Source of the DNA: Candidatus Villigracilis affinis
GTDB lineage: Bacteria > Chloroflexota > Anaerolineae > Anaerolineales > Villigracilaceae
NCBI GenBank assembly: GCA_016718275.1
Contig: JADKEA010000026.1
Span: 1 to 64,000, forward strand
Reading direction: 5' to 3'
DNA length: 64,000 nt
Part shown: positions 52,066 to 59,566 of the stretch, piece after piece
Layout: each line of letters starts with the position of its first letter
Position numbering within the stretch: the first letter of the stretch is position 1
Notes under the pieces: generated by a model
What the model saw: the letters and a program-made list of their open reading frames with translations, nothing else
The model's database searches: none
What the model was told of the DNA's origin: nothing
Program-made: the position numbers and the translations under genes

Positions 52066-53495
52066 GGCAGCGGCTCGCAACGTGAAAAGATGAAAGCAAC
52101 ATCGTCGCGATATTGTTCGCACCACTGGCTGGAATTTTTCACAGCTTCGACCAGTGCGGGTTGGGTTTTTGCAAGGAATAATAAATTAATTCCATTTTCT
52201 TCAAGATAAGAATCCCAGCCGGGTTGTGCGGCTTGCACGAAAAGATATTGTTCCACCTGTTGTGGAGTGTAGATAATTTGAAAACGCGTATCCATCCAGA
52301 CGGGTCGCGCGGGCAGGCCATATATCAGGTAACTTCCAAACACAACGTCGTTCCACATCATGCCGCTAAATTCAGGATTTTCCGACAGCCATTCGGTGGC
52401 GGCAATGGGCGTTTGAGGGTCTATGGATGGAATGGATTCACTTGTCAGGTTTTCTCGAAACCCGGGTAAAAGCATTAAAGGCATTAGAAGCAACGCTGTG
52501 CCCAGACCCAAATTGATTGTCGGCGTTTTAACTTGTACTGGACGGTCGAAAAATTTTTTAATGAAATCAGGCATAAGGCTAGCAGTGAAAGCCGCGATGA
52601 TAAACAGATCCCAGATCACAAAACGATTCGCTTTAAATGCCAGCCATGAAAATAAGATGAACAGCGAAAATTCCAATACAGTGGGACGGCGGCGGGCAAA
52701 GACCGCAAGCGGCACAAGCAGGATCAACCATGCAAAAAAGATATTCATTTGCCAGCCCAGGTTTACCGGCGGCGCCCATTCTGTAACAAATTTATTGCTT
52801 ACAGGTGACAGAAGGGTTTCGAGCACCGATTGCCAGAGCGTCAATCCGCGCGGATTGATCAAAGTGACTGCCAGCGCAAACAACGCAACCTGGAAAAGTT
52901 TTTTTCTATCCCCAGCCCCAAAGACAAAGGCAAGCCCAACAAGGATAAAAAACAAAATAAATGAGCCGTGCAGGTTCGCCCAGACAAAACTGAGAGGAAT
53001 AAGCGCCCAGAGATATTTTTGCTCGCGCTCCTGCCATTTCAACAAGAGCCATAGCACAACCAGAAACAGCGGATATGCAAGGAGTTGTGGACGGGCTCCC
53101 CAGTTGTTACTGCCTGATAACCCTGCCAGTAATGTGAGGAGAGTCGCCAGACGGGGGCCGATCTCCATTTGTCTCATCAACACCCAAAGTAGAGCATAGG
53201 TTAGTCCGATCAATGTCGCGAGGAGAAAGACCGTTCCTGAAATTCCGCTGACCTTATACGTCAGCCAGAGCAATACAGCCGATAACCAGTGCTGATAGAC
53301 CAAAGGTTGTCCAGCCTGTATCGAGCTGTATGTATCCATCACAGGGACAGCGCCATTTTCCAGAATATCCCTTCCCAGCCGTAAATACCACCAATAATCA
53401 TGGGGCTGTACAGGCAGAAGGATGGCGATGGTCAGTAATGGGAACAGGGCAATGCCCAGCCAGAGAAAGTCGTAGGAGTGCGAGGAATTTTTCAT
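52062..53495 (-). CDS. Polytopic membrane protein, GT-C-like
   Basis: 477 residues, 10 or more helices. The first outer loop reads QPHDYWWYLRLGRDILENGA, with a D-Y-W pattern and YQHWLSAVLLW, similar to GT-C family sugar transferases or polymer-assembly proteins. A soluble C-terminal domain (SENPEFSGMMWNDVVFGSYL, YLFVQAAQPGWDSYL) lies at about 375-470. I start at ATG 53495, since homologous membrane proteins begin near the first helix; the ATG at 53534 would add 13 residues. It is coupled by ATGA to the downstream glycosyltransferase. Confidence 0.72.
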   Translation of the reverse strand: MKNSSHSYDFLWLGIALFPLLTIAILLPVQPHDYWWYLRLGRDILENGAVPVMDTYSSIQAGQPLVYQHWLSAVLLWLTYKVSGISGTVFLLATLIGLTYALLWVLMRQMEIGPRLATLLTLLAGLSGSNNWGARPQLLAYPLFLVVLWLLLKWQEREQKYLWALIPLSFVWANLHGSFILFFILVGLAFVFGAGDRKKLFQVALFALAVTLINPRGLTLWQSVLETLLSPVSNKFVTEWAPPVNLGWQMNIFFAWLILLVPLAVFARRRPTVLEFSLFILFSWLAFKANRFVIWDLFIIAAFTASLMPDFIKKFFDRPVQVKTPTINLGLGTALLLMPLMLLPGFRENLTSESIPSIDPQTPIAATEWLSENPEFSGMMWNDVVFGSYLIYGLPARPVWMDTRFQIIYTPQQVEQYLFVQAAQPGWDSYLEENGINLLFLAKTQPALVEAVKNSSQWCEQYRDDVAFIFSRCEPLP

Positions 53496-53624
53496 GGAGT
53501 TTGATGGTTTGACCACAAAGACACAAAGGTCCAAAGGTTTAAAGAATTACGCGTTGAATTCCGTTCTTTATAAGCGAAACAAAGTTTTTGTATTTTCCTT
53601 TGTGACCCTTCGTCTCTTTTATGG

Positions 53625-54647
53625 TTAATCTTTTTTGCCTAAAAGAACCTTGAGATAGGCTTCCACCATTTTATCCAATCCCAGCGCAGATTCGGCGTGA
53701 ATCCGCGCGGCTTGGCTGAAATGCGGCTGGTTTTGCAAAATCTCTTTGGCGGCAACAGCGAGCGCGGAAATATCGGGCGGCTCGATGTTCCAGGAGTTGC
53801 TCCCGTATGGCACGACCCTGCCCGAATCGCCGATGACCAATTCCTTCACCGCGCCCGTATCAAAGCCCACGACGGGAAGTCCGCAGGCCAGCGCTTCGAT
53901 GACAGAATTTGGGCAGGCGGGGTGCAAGTCAGCGGAGAAGAACAGATGCGCCGAGCGCATGATCTCGGGGATGCGCTCACGCGGCACGCTTCCCATCCAT
54001 TGAATGGGTGCGCGGGTTTTAGTTTCAACCCGCTGACGGTGTTCCTCTGAAATTTTGCCGACGGCGATCAATTCCACGGGCAGGTTGTGTTTTTCGATCA
54101 AGGTTTCAGTTAGGGCGATGGCATTGTCCAAGCCCATGTCATAACCGCCGCCGAGGTTGCCTTCGACAAGCAAAAGGCGAAATGGCGGGTAAGGCAAGAT
54201 ACTCTCTTGCCTTACAGAATAGGTATTCAAATCAATCCCATTATGAATCACAGCGAAAGGCACGCGAGTCTTTCCGTATTTTTGCTCCCACCAAGCTTTG
54301 GAAAACTCGCTTTGATAAATAATATCGGTCGCAATAAAACGGCGGATGAACGACAAGATAAAGTTGCCATATTCGGCGCGCAGATAATGCTTGAGCCCAG
54401 TGTTTCTTTTTCGGTGAACCCAGTTGATTCCGTCAAGGCGCTGCACGATGCGCTGTCCGCGCTGACGGGCTTTCCATAACGGGAGCAGGTTTCGGGTCCC
54501 CGCAATAACGAGCGCAGCGTCTGAATCCGCAGAAAGATCGTGTGTCACATCCACGCCGCGCGCGCGCAGTCCCTGCTCGAATTTCAAGCGGAAGGACGCC
54601 ATGCCGCCGATCCCATCCACTTTTGGAACGATGCAAATTTTTGACAT
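53625..54647 (-). CDS. Glycosyltransferase family 4
   Basis: 340 residues, GT-B fold. It has an N-terminal Gly-rich loop (VDGIGGMASFRLKFEQGL), AVIHNGIDLNTYS in the middle, and the C-terminal donor region HPACPNSVIEALACGLPVVGF with the catalytic E of EX7E. No membrane segment. A TATAAT box on the minus strand (54654-54659) lies 6 bases before the ATG at 54647, so the transcript may have almost no leader. It is upstream of the GT-C-like gene on the same strand, but about 130 bases separate them. Confidence 0.9.
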   Translation of the reverse strand: MSKICIVPKVDGIGGMASFRLKFEQGLRARGVDVTHDLSADSDAALVIAGTRNLLPLWKARQRGQRIVQRLDGINWVHRKRNTGLKHYLRAEYGNFILSFIRRFIATDIIYQSEFSKAWWEQKYGKTRVPFAVIHNGIDLNTYSVRQESILPYPPFRLLLVEGNLGGGYDMGLDNAIALTETLIEKHNLPVELIAVGKISEEHRQRVETKTRAPIQWMGSVPRERIPEIMRSAHLFFSADLHPACPNSVIEALACGLPVVGFDTGAVKELVIGDSGRVVPYGSNSWNIEPPDISALAVAAKEILQNQPHFSQAARIHAESALGLDKMVEAYLKVLLGKKD

Positions 54648-54653
54648 CCATCC

Positions 54654-54659
54654 ATTATA
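54654..54659 (-). promoter_or_regulatory. Leaderless-type -10 box of the family-4 glycosyltransferase gene
   Basis: Minus strand reads TATAAT, 6 bases from the ATG at 54647, with no Shine-Dalgarno in between. Confidence 0.5.
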
Positions 54660-54744
54660 CAATCTTCCACTTTTCACTTCTCACTTTTTTCATCCGTGTA
54701 AATTATGGTATCCTTGCGCCAATCCACTCAGGGAGCTTTTTTTC

Positions 54745-55386
54745 ATGTACATCGCCATCGAAGGGGTGATCGGCGTCGGCAAGACTACACTTGCCCGCCT
54801 TCTGCAAAACACATTCGAAGCGGAGGTTCTGCTTGAAGTTTTCGAGGAGAACCCCTTCCTTTCTGATTTTTACGCAGACCGCGCGCGTTACGCGTTTCAG
54901 ACCCAGATCTTTTTTTTACTCAGCCGCTATCATCAGCAAAATAATAATGTCCCAAAGATTTTGGCCGACGGAAAAAGCCTGATTGCAGATTACACCTTCG
55001 CGAAGGATGCGCTGTTTGCGGGCATCAACATGCAGGGCGATGAACTCGACATGTATCACAAAGTTCACGAGGCGCTCGGCGAGAAAATTCCCAAGCCTGA
55101 CCTGATCGTGTACTTGCAAGCCACCACCGATACGCTCATGTCGCGCATCGCCTTCCGCGACAGGCCGTACGAAAGACAAATGGAACGCGCATACATTGAC
55201 GAACTCAATCATGCGTATGAAAATTTCTTCTCGAAGCCGTTTGACCATGTCCCCGTTTTGAAAATTGACTCGAACGAACTGGACATTATTCGCAATGCCG
55301 AACATCTCAAGCAGATTGAGAACCGCATCCGCTCGACCCTTGGGCTGATCCCGTTTCAACAAAATTTGCCTTTGCCCGAAAAATGA
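54745..55386 (+). CDS. Deoxynucleoside kinase (dGK/dCK family)
   Basis: Phosphorylates deoxynucleosides for dNTP salvage. 213 residues, soluble. P-loop EGVIGVGKTTLA at the start, LLEVFEENPFLSDFY, catalytic-like Asp/Arg region ADYTFAKDALFA, and a LID-like FRDRPYERQM. The N-terminal start at 54745 has GGGAG upstream and places the P-loop at the usual residue 8; the frame open to 54601 is spurious. Preference (dA/dG versus dC/T) is not readable. It is divergent from the glycosyltransferase gene and 18 bases before the nucleotidyltransferase-like gene. Confidence 0.9.
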   Translation: MYIAIEGVIGVGKTTLARLLQNTFEAEVLLEVFEENPFLSDFYADRARYAFQTQIFFLLSRYHQQNNNVPKILADGKSLIADYTFAKDALFAGINMQGDELDMYHKVHEALGEKIPKPDLIVYLQATTDTLMSRIAFRDRPYERQMERAYIDELNHAYENFFSKPFDHVPVLKIDSNELDIIRNAEHLKQIENRIRSTLGLIPFQQNLPLPEK

Positions 55387-55404
55387 CATCCAAAGGAAAC
55401 CGCC

Positions 55405-56430
55405 ATGCGCGTAACACGTGAATCACTTCTACGCATTGCCAAAGAGACTGCTCAGGAACGGGCGTACAACGATAAGGATATTGTCGCCGCCTACCTGACA
55501 GGCTCACTGCTTAATGTTGACCCCATGCTCGGCGGCACCGCGGATATTGACATTGTCTTCGTCCACAAGACCCAGCCGAAGCAATCACACGAGTTCGTGA
55601 AACTGACCCCCGATTTTCATCTCGATATCAGCCGCCGCATGAAGGAAGAGTTCAAATCGCCGCGTGAATTGCGCGGCGACCCGTGGCTCGGCTACGAAAT
55701 GTACGATCCCATTTTGCTGTATGAGCGCGAAAAATTCTTCGATTTTGTACAAGCCAGTCTGCGCGCAGGCTTTGACTTTGAACAGCCGCCGCTCATGCTG
55801 CAGCGCTGCCGCAAAATGCTCTCCCACGGGCGCCAGATCTGGATGGATTTGACCGAAGTGGATGAAGCCTCCGTTGGCCCGAAGGAAATTCGCAAATATA
55901 TGAAGGCTCTCTTCCATGCCTTGAATGCGGTCGCCGAATTAAGCGGACCTCCGATCCACGAGCGCAGGCTTTTGCTGGAATTCCCTGCCCGTGCCGAAGC
56001 CGCCCAACAGACGGGATTGGTTGCTGGAGCGTTTGCCCTGATCGGCGCCAATAATGTGGACGCTGAAAAAGTTAAAGGCTGGGTCGCCGATTGGAAATCC
56101 GCTTACACTCTCGCCAGCGAAAAAGATGGCGTTGACCCGCGCATTGATCCGATCCGCTTGAACTATTATGAGAAGGCCATCAAGGCCATGCTCGAAGGTG
56201 CGATTCCCCTCGCCGCGCTCTGGCCGCTCTTCCACACGTGGACCATCTCTGTGGAGGTGTTGGAGGGCGATCACTTCAAATTCTGGCAGACGGCGGCGGG
56301 TGAGTTGGGCCTGCTCGGCGCGGGATTCACAGAAAAAGTGGATGGCCTTGACCATTTCATCGACGACATCGAGGTTGTGTTCGATGATATCGCCCGCGAA
56401 AACGGGCTGGACGTATCCACAGGATTGTAG
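55405..56430 (+). CDS. Nucleotidyltransferase-fold protein with helical C-terminus
   Basis: 341 residues. The first 90 contain a pol-beta-type pattern: AAYLTGSLLNVDP, GGTADIDIVFV with the DxD metal pair, and a third acid in DFHLDISRR. The remaining 250 residues are mostly helical and not recognised (KEIRKYMKALFHALNAVAEL). Such enzymes transfer a nucleotide to a drug, sugar, protein or RNA end; with only one acidic residue per strand it is plausibly active. AAAGGAAACC lies before the ATG. It follows the deoxynucleoside kinase closely, which suggests nucleotide-linked work, but that is inference. Confidence 0.75.
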   Translation: MRVTRESLLRIAKETAQERAYNDKDIVAAYLTGSLLNVDPMLGGTADIDIVFVHKTQPKQSHEFVKLTPDFHLDISRRMKEEFKSPRELRGDPWLGYEMYDPILLYEREKFFDFVQASLRAGFDFEQPPLMLQRCRKMLSHGRQIWMDLTEVDEASVGPKEIRKYMKALFHALNAVAELSGPPIHERRLLLEFPARAEAAQQTGLVAGAFALIGANNVDAEKVKGWVADWKSAYTLASEKDGVDPRIDPIRLNYYEKAIKAMLEGAIPLAALWPLFHTWTISVEVLEGDHFKFWQTAAGELGLLGAGFTEKVDGLDHFIDDIEVVFDDIARENGLDVSTGL

Positions 56431-56432
56431 TC

Positions 56433-56467
56433 AAACTTCCGAAGTCTTAAGGCTTCGGAAGTTTTTT
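56433..56467. terminator. Rho-independent terminator
   Basis: Arms AAACTTCCGAAG (56433-56444) and CTTCGGAAGTTT (56453-56464), 8-base loop, then TTT. It ends the kinase/nucleotidyltransferase operon. Confidence 0.85.
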
Positions 56468-56483
56468 ATGAGGAATAAAACAT

Positions 56484-56822
56484 ATGCAGGATTTTATCGA
56501 AGTAAAGCTCGAGATTTTCACCCCTCAGGAGCATGTTTTACGAATCCGTCATGAATTGGCAAAGATCGGCGTGGGTCGAATCGGAAATTACGATCACTGT
56601 GTGGCGGTTTACCCTGTGCAGGGATATTACCGCCCGCTCGAAGGTGCGAATCCTTTTGAGGGTGAAGTCGGAAAGATCAGTTCCGGCGTCGAATATAAGA
56701 TCGAAGTCAATTGCAAGCGCGAACTGGTCAACGATGCGATTCGGGTTGTGAAAAGCGTCCACCCGTATGAAGAGCCATTGATCAATATTTTTCCGCTGGC
56801 GAATCACCTTTTTGTAAAATGA
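56484..56822 (+). CDS. Stand-alone YqfO/NIF3-domain protein (CutA-like fold)
   Basis: 112 residues corresponding to the inserted domain of YqfO/NIF3 proteins. It shows the pattern IGRIGNYDHCVAVYP...YYRPLEGANPFEG and ends VKSVHPYEEPLINIFPLAN, where HPYEEP is a clear family signature. The fold resembles CutA1 and PII; trimeric members bind metals or small effectors. Its end overlaps the next gene by ATGA (56819-56822), so the two are co-translated. Role with the His-tailed transporter suggests metal handling, but this is inference. Confidence 0.88.
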   Translation: MQDFIEVKLEIFTPQEHVLRIRHELAKIGVGRIGNYDHCVAVYPVQGYYRPLEGANPFEGEVGKISSGVEYKIEVNCKRELVNDAIRVVKSVHPYEEPLINIFPLANHLFVK

Positions 56823-57871
56823 AATCCTCCACTTTACCTTTTATCCTGCAAGCCCTGACTGCTGCGCTGTTTTTCGGGGCGAGTGCGCCGATTGCGAAAT
56901 TGCTGCTCGGCGATGACATTGCACCGATCTTTCTGGCGGCTTTTTTGTATCTCGGCAGCGGCACAGGGACTTTTCTCGTCAGGCTGACTCAGCGGATGCG
57001 ATCCAAAGATGTCGAGGCAGATATCAAACCTCCGGATATTAAGTGGCTGGTTGGCGCGATTATCTCCGGTGGAATTCTGGCTCCCATCGTATTGATGATC
57101 AGCCTGCAAAACACGCCCGCTTCGACGGCTTCGTTGTTGCTGAATTTCGAAGGGGTGGGAACAACATTGATCGCTCTGTTGTTTTTCAAGGAAGCCATCA
57201 GCCGCCGTGCGTGGATCGCGATCATCGTTATTACGTTGGCGAGTATTTTCCTTTCCACGAACTTTGGCGAAGGCTTTGGGCTTTCGCTCGGTGCGTTGGG
57301 AATTATCCTCGCCTGTGTGTTGTGGGGCGTGGACAATAATTTCACGCGCAATATCTCGGGCAAGGATCCGCTTGCCATCGTAGCGTGGAAGGGATTGGTT
57401 GCAGGGACGTTCTCTTTCCTGCTTGCCTTTTTCCTCGGCAATGAACTGCCGTCTCTATCGATCATTCTTGGCACTCTAGCTTTGGGATTTGTCAGTTACG
57501 GCTTGAGCACGATGCTGTTCATCCGCTCGATGCGCGGGTTGGGTGCGGCGCGGACAAGTGCGTTGTATGGCACGGCTCCGCTGGCGGGCGTGCTTCTGTC
57601 GATTGTTATCTTTGGAGAATTTCCGTCGTTTTTGTTTGTCATCGCGGCGATCCTCATGATCGGCGGCGCGTTGCTGCTGATCAATGAAGAGCATTCCCAT
57701 TCACACACACATACGGCCATGTTCCATGATCACAGTCACAGCCACGACGATTCCGCGCATGGACATGACACCGCAATGGAAGTCCACTCGCATGAGCATG
57801 AACATCCTGCCGAGGAACATGAGCACGATCACATGCCAGATATCCATCATCGGCATGGGCATGAGGAGTAG
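56819..57871 (+). CDS. EamA/DMT-family transporter with His-rich C-terminal tail
   Basis: 350 residues, ten helices of the drug/metabolite transporter type in two EamA repeats (first about 5-135, second about 145-285, with SALYGTAPLAGVLLSIVIFG). The final 60 residues are cytoplasmic or outer and very rich in His, Asp and Glu: motifs HSHTHT, HDHSHSHDD, HSHEHEHP and HHRHGH. His-rich tails are typical of Zn/Ni/Co transporters and are not usual in EamA proteins. The ATGA overlap with the YqfO-like gene couples their translation. Proposed role: efflux or buffering of a divalent metal; alternative: a metabolite exporter with a metal-storage tail. Confidence 0.85.
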   Translation: MKSSTLPFILQALTAALFFGASAPIAKLLLGDDIAPIFLAAFLYLGSGTGTFLVRLTQRMRSKDVEADIKPPDIKWLVGAIISGGILAPIVLMISLQNTPASTASLLLNFEGVGTTLIALLFFKEAISRRAWIAIIVITLASIFLSTNFGEGFGLSLGALGIILACVLWGVDNNFTRNISGKDPLAIVAWKGLVAGTFSFLLAFFLGNELPSLSIILGTLALGFVSYGLSTMLFIRSMRGLGAARTSALYGTAPLAGVLLSIVIFGEFPSFLFVIAAILMIGGALLLINEEHSHSHTHTAMFHDHSHSHDDSAHGHDTAMEVHSHEHEHPAEEHEHDHMPDIHHRHGHEE

Positions 57872-58012
57872 AGAAAGGAAGAAAGAGGAAAGAAGAGAAA
57901 AGCAAAAAGCCAAAGCGATATCAGGGTTTTGCTGGAAGAGTTGAAGAAAGTCCTCGAAACGGCAGCCAGCCTCACCCGTCGCGCGAAGCGAGTAGAAAAT
58001 GTCGAGGCGTAG
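57872..58012 (+). other. Possible gene remnant behind the EamA gene
   Basis: A purine-rich stretch open in one frame to a stop at 58010-58012 with no ATG; the translation ends VLLEELKKVLETAASLTRRA and KRVENVEA, which looks like an amphipathic helix of a real protein. No start or ribosome site. It may be the tail of a decayed gene. Nothing else is seen in 57872-58112. Confidence 0.25.
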
Positions 58013-58112
58013 AAAAATGTGATAAAACGGGACCCGTTGTCAGCGTGCAATCGGAGTTCCGATTTTCAAAAAGACTAAAAGACTAAAGACCATCAGACCA
58101 GGAGACTAAATC

Positions 58113-59093
58113 ATGCCAACTCAATCAACATCCCCGCACCTGCCTTTCGGCGAAAATAAGAACGCCGACTGGTATGGCAAGGATATTTTATCTGTCAAAC
58201 AATTCAGCCGCGACGATCTGGAGTACGTGTTCGGTGTGGCGCACGAAATGCGTGGAATGGTCGAACGCGTTGGGACGTTCGATTTGCTGAAGGGAAAGAT
58301 TTTGGCGAATCTTTTTTATGAGCCGTCCACGCGTACTTCGTCATCGTTCACGGCGGCGATGGAACGACTCGGCGGGTCGGTCATCCCGATCAGCGAGGTG
58401 AAGTATTCGTCGGTGTCGAAGGGCGAGAGCCTGCCCGATACGATCCGCACGCTGGAATGTTATGCCGATGTGATCGTGCTGCGCCATCCTGAAACGGGTT
58501 CGGCGGCGATCGCGGCGAAGGCGGCGAAGAAGCCTATCATCAACGCAGGCGATGGCGTGGGCGAACACCCGACTCAGGCGCTGCTCGATACCTTCACCAT
58601 CATGGAAGAGATCGGCCGCCTCGACAACCTGACCGTGACCATGCTCGGCGATCTGAAATATGGACGTACGGTCCATTCGCTGGCGCGTTTGCTTTCGACC
58701 TTTACGAATATCAAATTGAATTATGTCTCGCCCGATATTTTGAAGATGCCGAAGGAAGTGATGGAGGAAGTCGGCGCGAAAAACATCCCGCAGGCTGAGT
58801 TTGCCTCACTGGAAAAGATTCTCCCCGAAACAGATGTGCTCTACGTGACCCGCGTGCAAAAGGAACGCTTCGAAGACCCCGCTGATTACGAAAAAGTGAA
58901 AGGCGCGTATGTGATCGACCCTGAGATCATGAAGGCGGCGAAGAAAGACATGATCGTGATGCATCCACTGCCGCGCGTGGGCGAGATCAGCACAGACTTT
59001 GATGATGATCCGCGTGCCGCATACTTCCGTCAGATGGAATATGGTTTGTATGTGAGAATGGCGTTGTTGGCGCTGGTGTTGGGTAAGGCGTAA
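58113..59093 (+). CDS. pyrB: Aspartate carbamoyltransferase catalytic subunit
   Basis: Second step of pyrimidine synthesis: carbamoyl phosphate plus aspartate to carbamoyl-aspartate. 326 residues. Carbamoyl-phosphate loop EPSTRTSSSFTAAMERLGG, the KGESL loop (SVSKGESLPDT), RHPETGSA, HPTQALLDTFTI and the aspartate-domain MHPLPRVGEI are all present. A 12-residue lead before LPFGENK is longer than usual. AGGAG 8 bases before the ATG. No pyrI or other pyr gene is adjacent, so it would act as a free trimer or be regulated in trans. Confidence 0.95.
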   Translation: MPTQSTSPHLPFGENKNADWYGKDILSVKQFSRDDLEYVFGVAHEMRGMVERVGTFDLLKGKILANLFYEPSTRTSSSFTAAMERLGGSVIPISEVKYSSVSKGESLPDTIRTLECYADVIVLRHPETGSAAIAAKAAKKPIINAGDGVGEHPTQALLDTFTIMEEIGRLDNLTVTMLGDLKYGRTVHSLARLLSTFTNIKLNYVSPDILKMPKEVMEEVGAKNIPQAEFASLEKILPETDVLYVTRVQKERFEDPADYEKVKGAYVIDPEIMKAAKKDMIVMHPLPRVGEISTDFDDDPRAAYFRQMEYGLYVRMALLALVLGKA

Positions 59094-59118
59094 TTTACGA
59101 GCTACGGGTTAACAGGTT

Positions 59119-59153
59119 GGAAGGTTGGCAGGTTTGAATTCTGCCAACCTTCC
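59119..59153 (+). terminator. Hairpin behind pyrB
   Basis: Arms GGAAGGTTGGCAG (59119-59131) and CTGCCAACCTTCC (59141-59153). No clear T-tract follows, so this is a possible weak terminator or repeat. Confidence 0.4.
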
Positions 59154-59202
59154 AGTTGTTTAACGAAATGATTTTCCAACTTGCGAACTTGTCAAAAATA
59201 CC

Positions 59203-59285
59203 ATGTCGCTCTGAGGGAGCGTTCTTTGCGACCGAAGAGTCTCGTAGTTTGGCGTAGAGACCCTTCGCTATCGCTCAGGGTGACA
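59203..59285. repeat. Imperfect inverted repeat
   Basis: ATGTCGCTCTGAGGGAG at the left and its near complement with CGCTCAGGGTGACAT at the right. It is the same kind as at 11096 and 61342 and shares the core CGCTCAG. Confidence 0.6.
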
Positions 59286-59305
59286 TTTTTGAGGTGATTT
59301 GTGGG

Positions 59306-59455
59306 TTATTTTCCGATCAGTGTGAAGATGACAACACCAAGCGCGAAGATGCCTGTGAGTGTTGAAAGCAGGGGAATGGCTAAAAATACTCCCAGACCAA
59401 AGAAAAGGAAAAACAGGATCGTGCACCAACCAGCGATTGTGCTAGGCATATTCAT
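59306..59455 (-). CDS. Small two-helix membrane protein
   Basis: 49 residues: MNMPSTIAGW, then helix TILFFLFFGLGVFLAI and helix LTGIFALGVVIFTLIG. The ATG at 59455 has AAGGAG (minus strand) 8 bases upstream; a longer start with TTG at 59503 has none. Similar small proteins are common but unnamed. It lies between pyrB and the ABC pair and is divergent from the latter. Confidence 0.72.
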   Translation of the reverse strand: MNMPSTIAGWCTILFFLFFGLGVFLAIPLLSTLTGIFALGVVIFTLIGK

Positions 59456-59554
59456 TTTTATTCTCCTTAAATAGGGCGGTGACAGGATTGTCACTCTAAA
59501 CAAGACAACACTTGTCTGAATTAAAAGGTGCGAAAGCCATTTATTTCAAAATGG

Positions 59555-59560
59555 TACAAT
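59555..59560 (+). promoter_or_regulatory. Leaderless-type -10 box of the ABC exporter gene
   Basis: TACAAT ends 6 bases before the ATG at 59567 and no Shine-Dalgarno is present between. Confidence 0.5.
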
Positions 59561-59566
59561 CAACGC

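Noticed and set aside
59119..59153. Hairpin behind pyrB as a pyrimidine attenuator
   Set aside because: It lies behind the gene rather than in a leader and lacks a T-tract, so an attenuator role is not supported.
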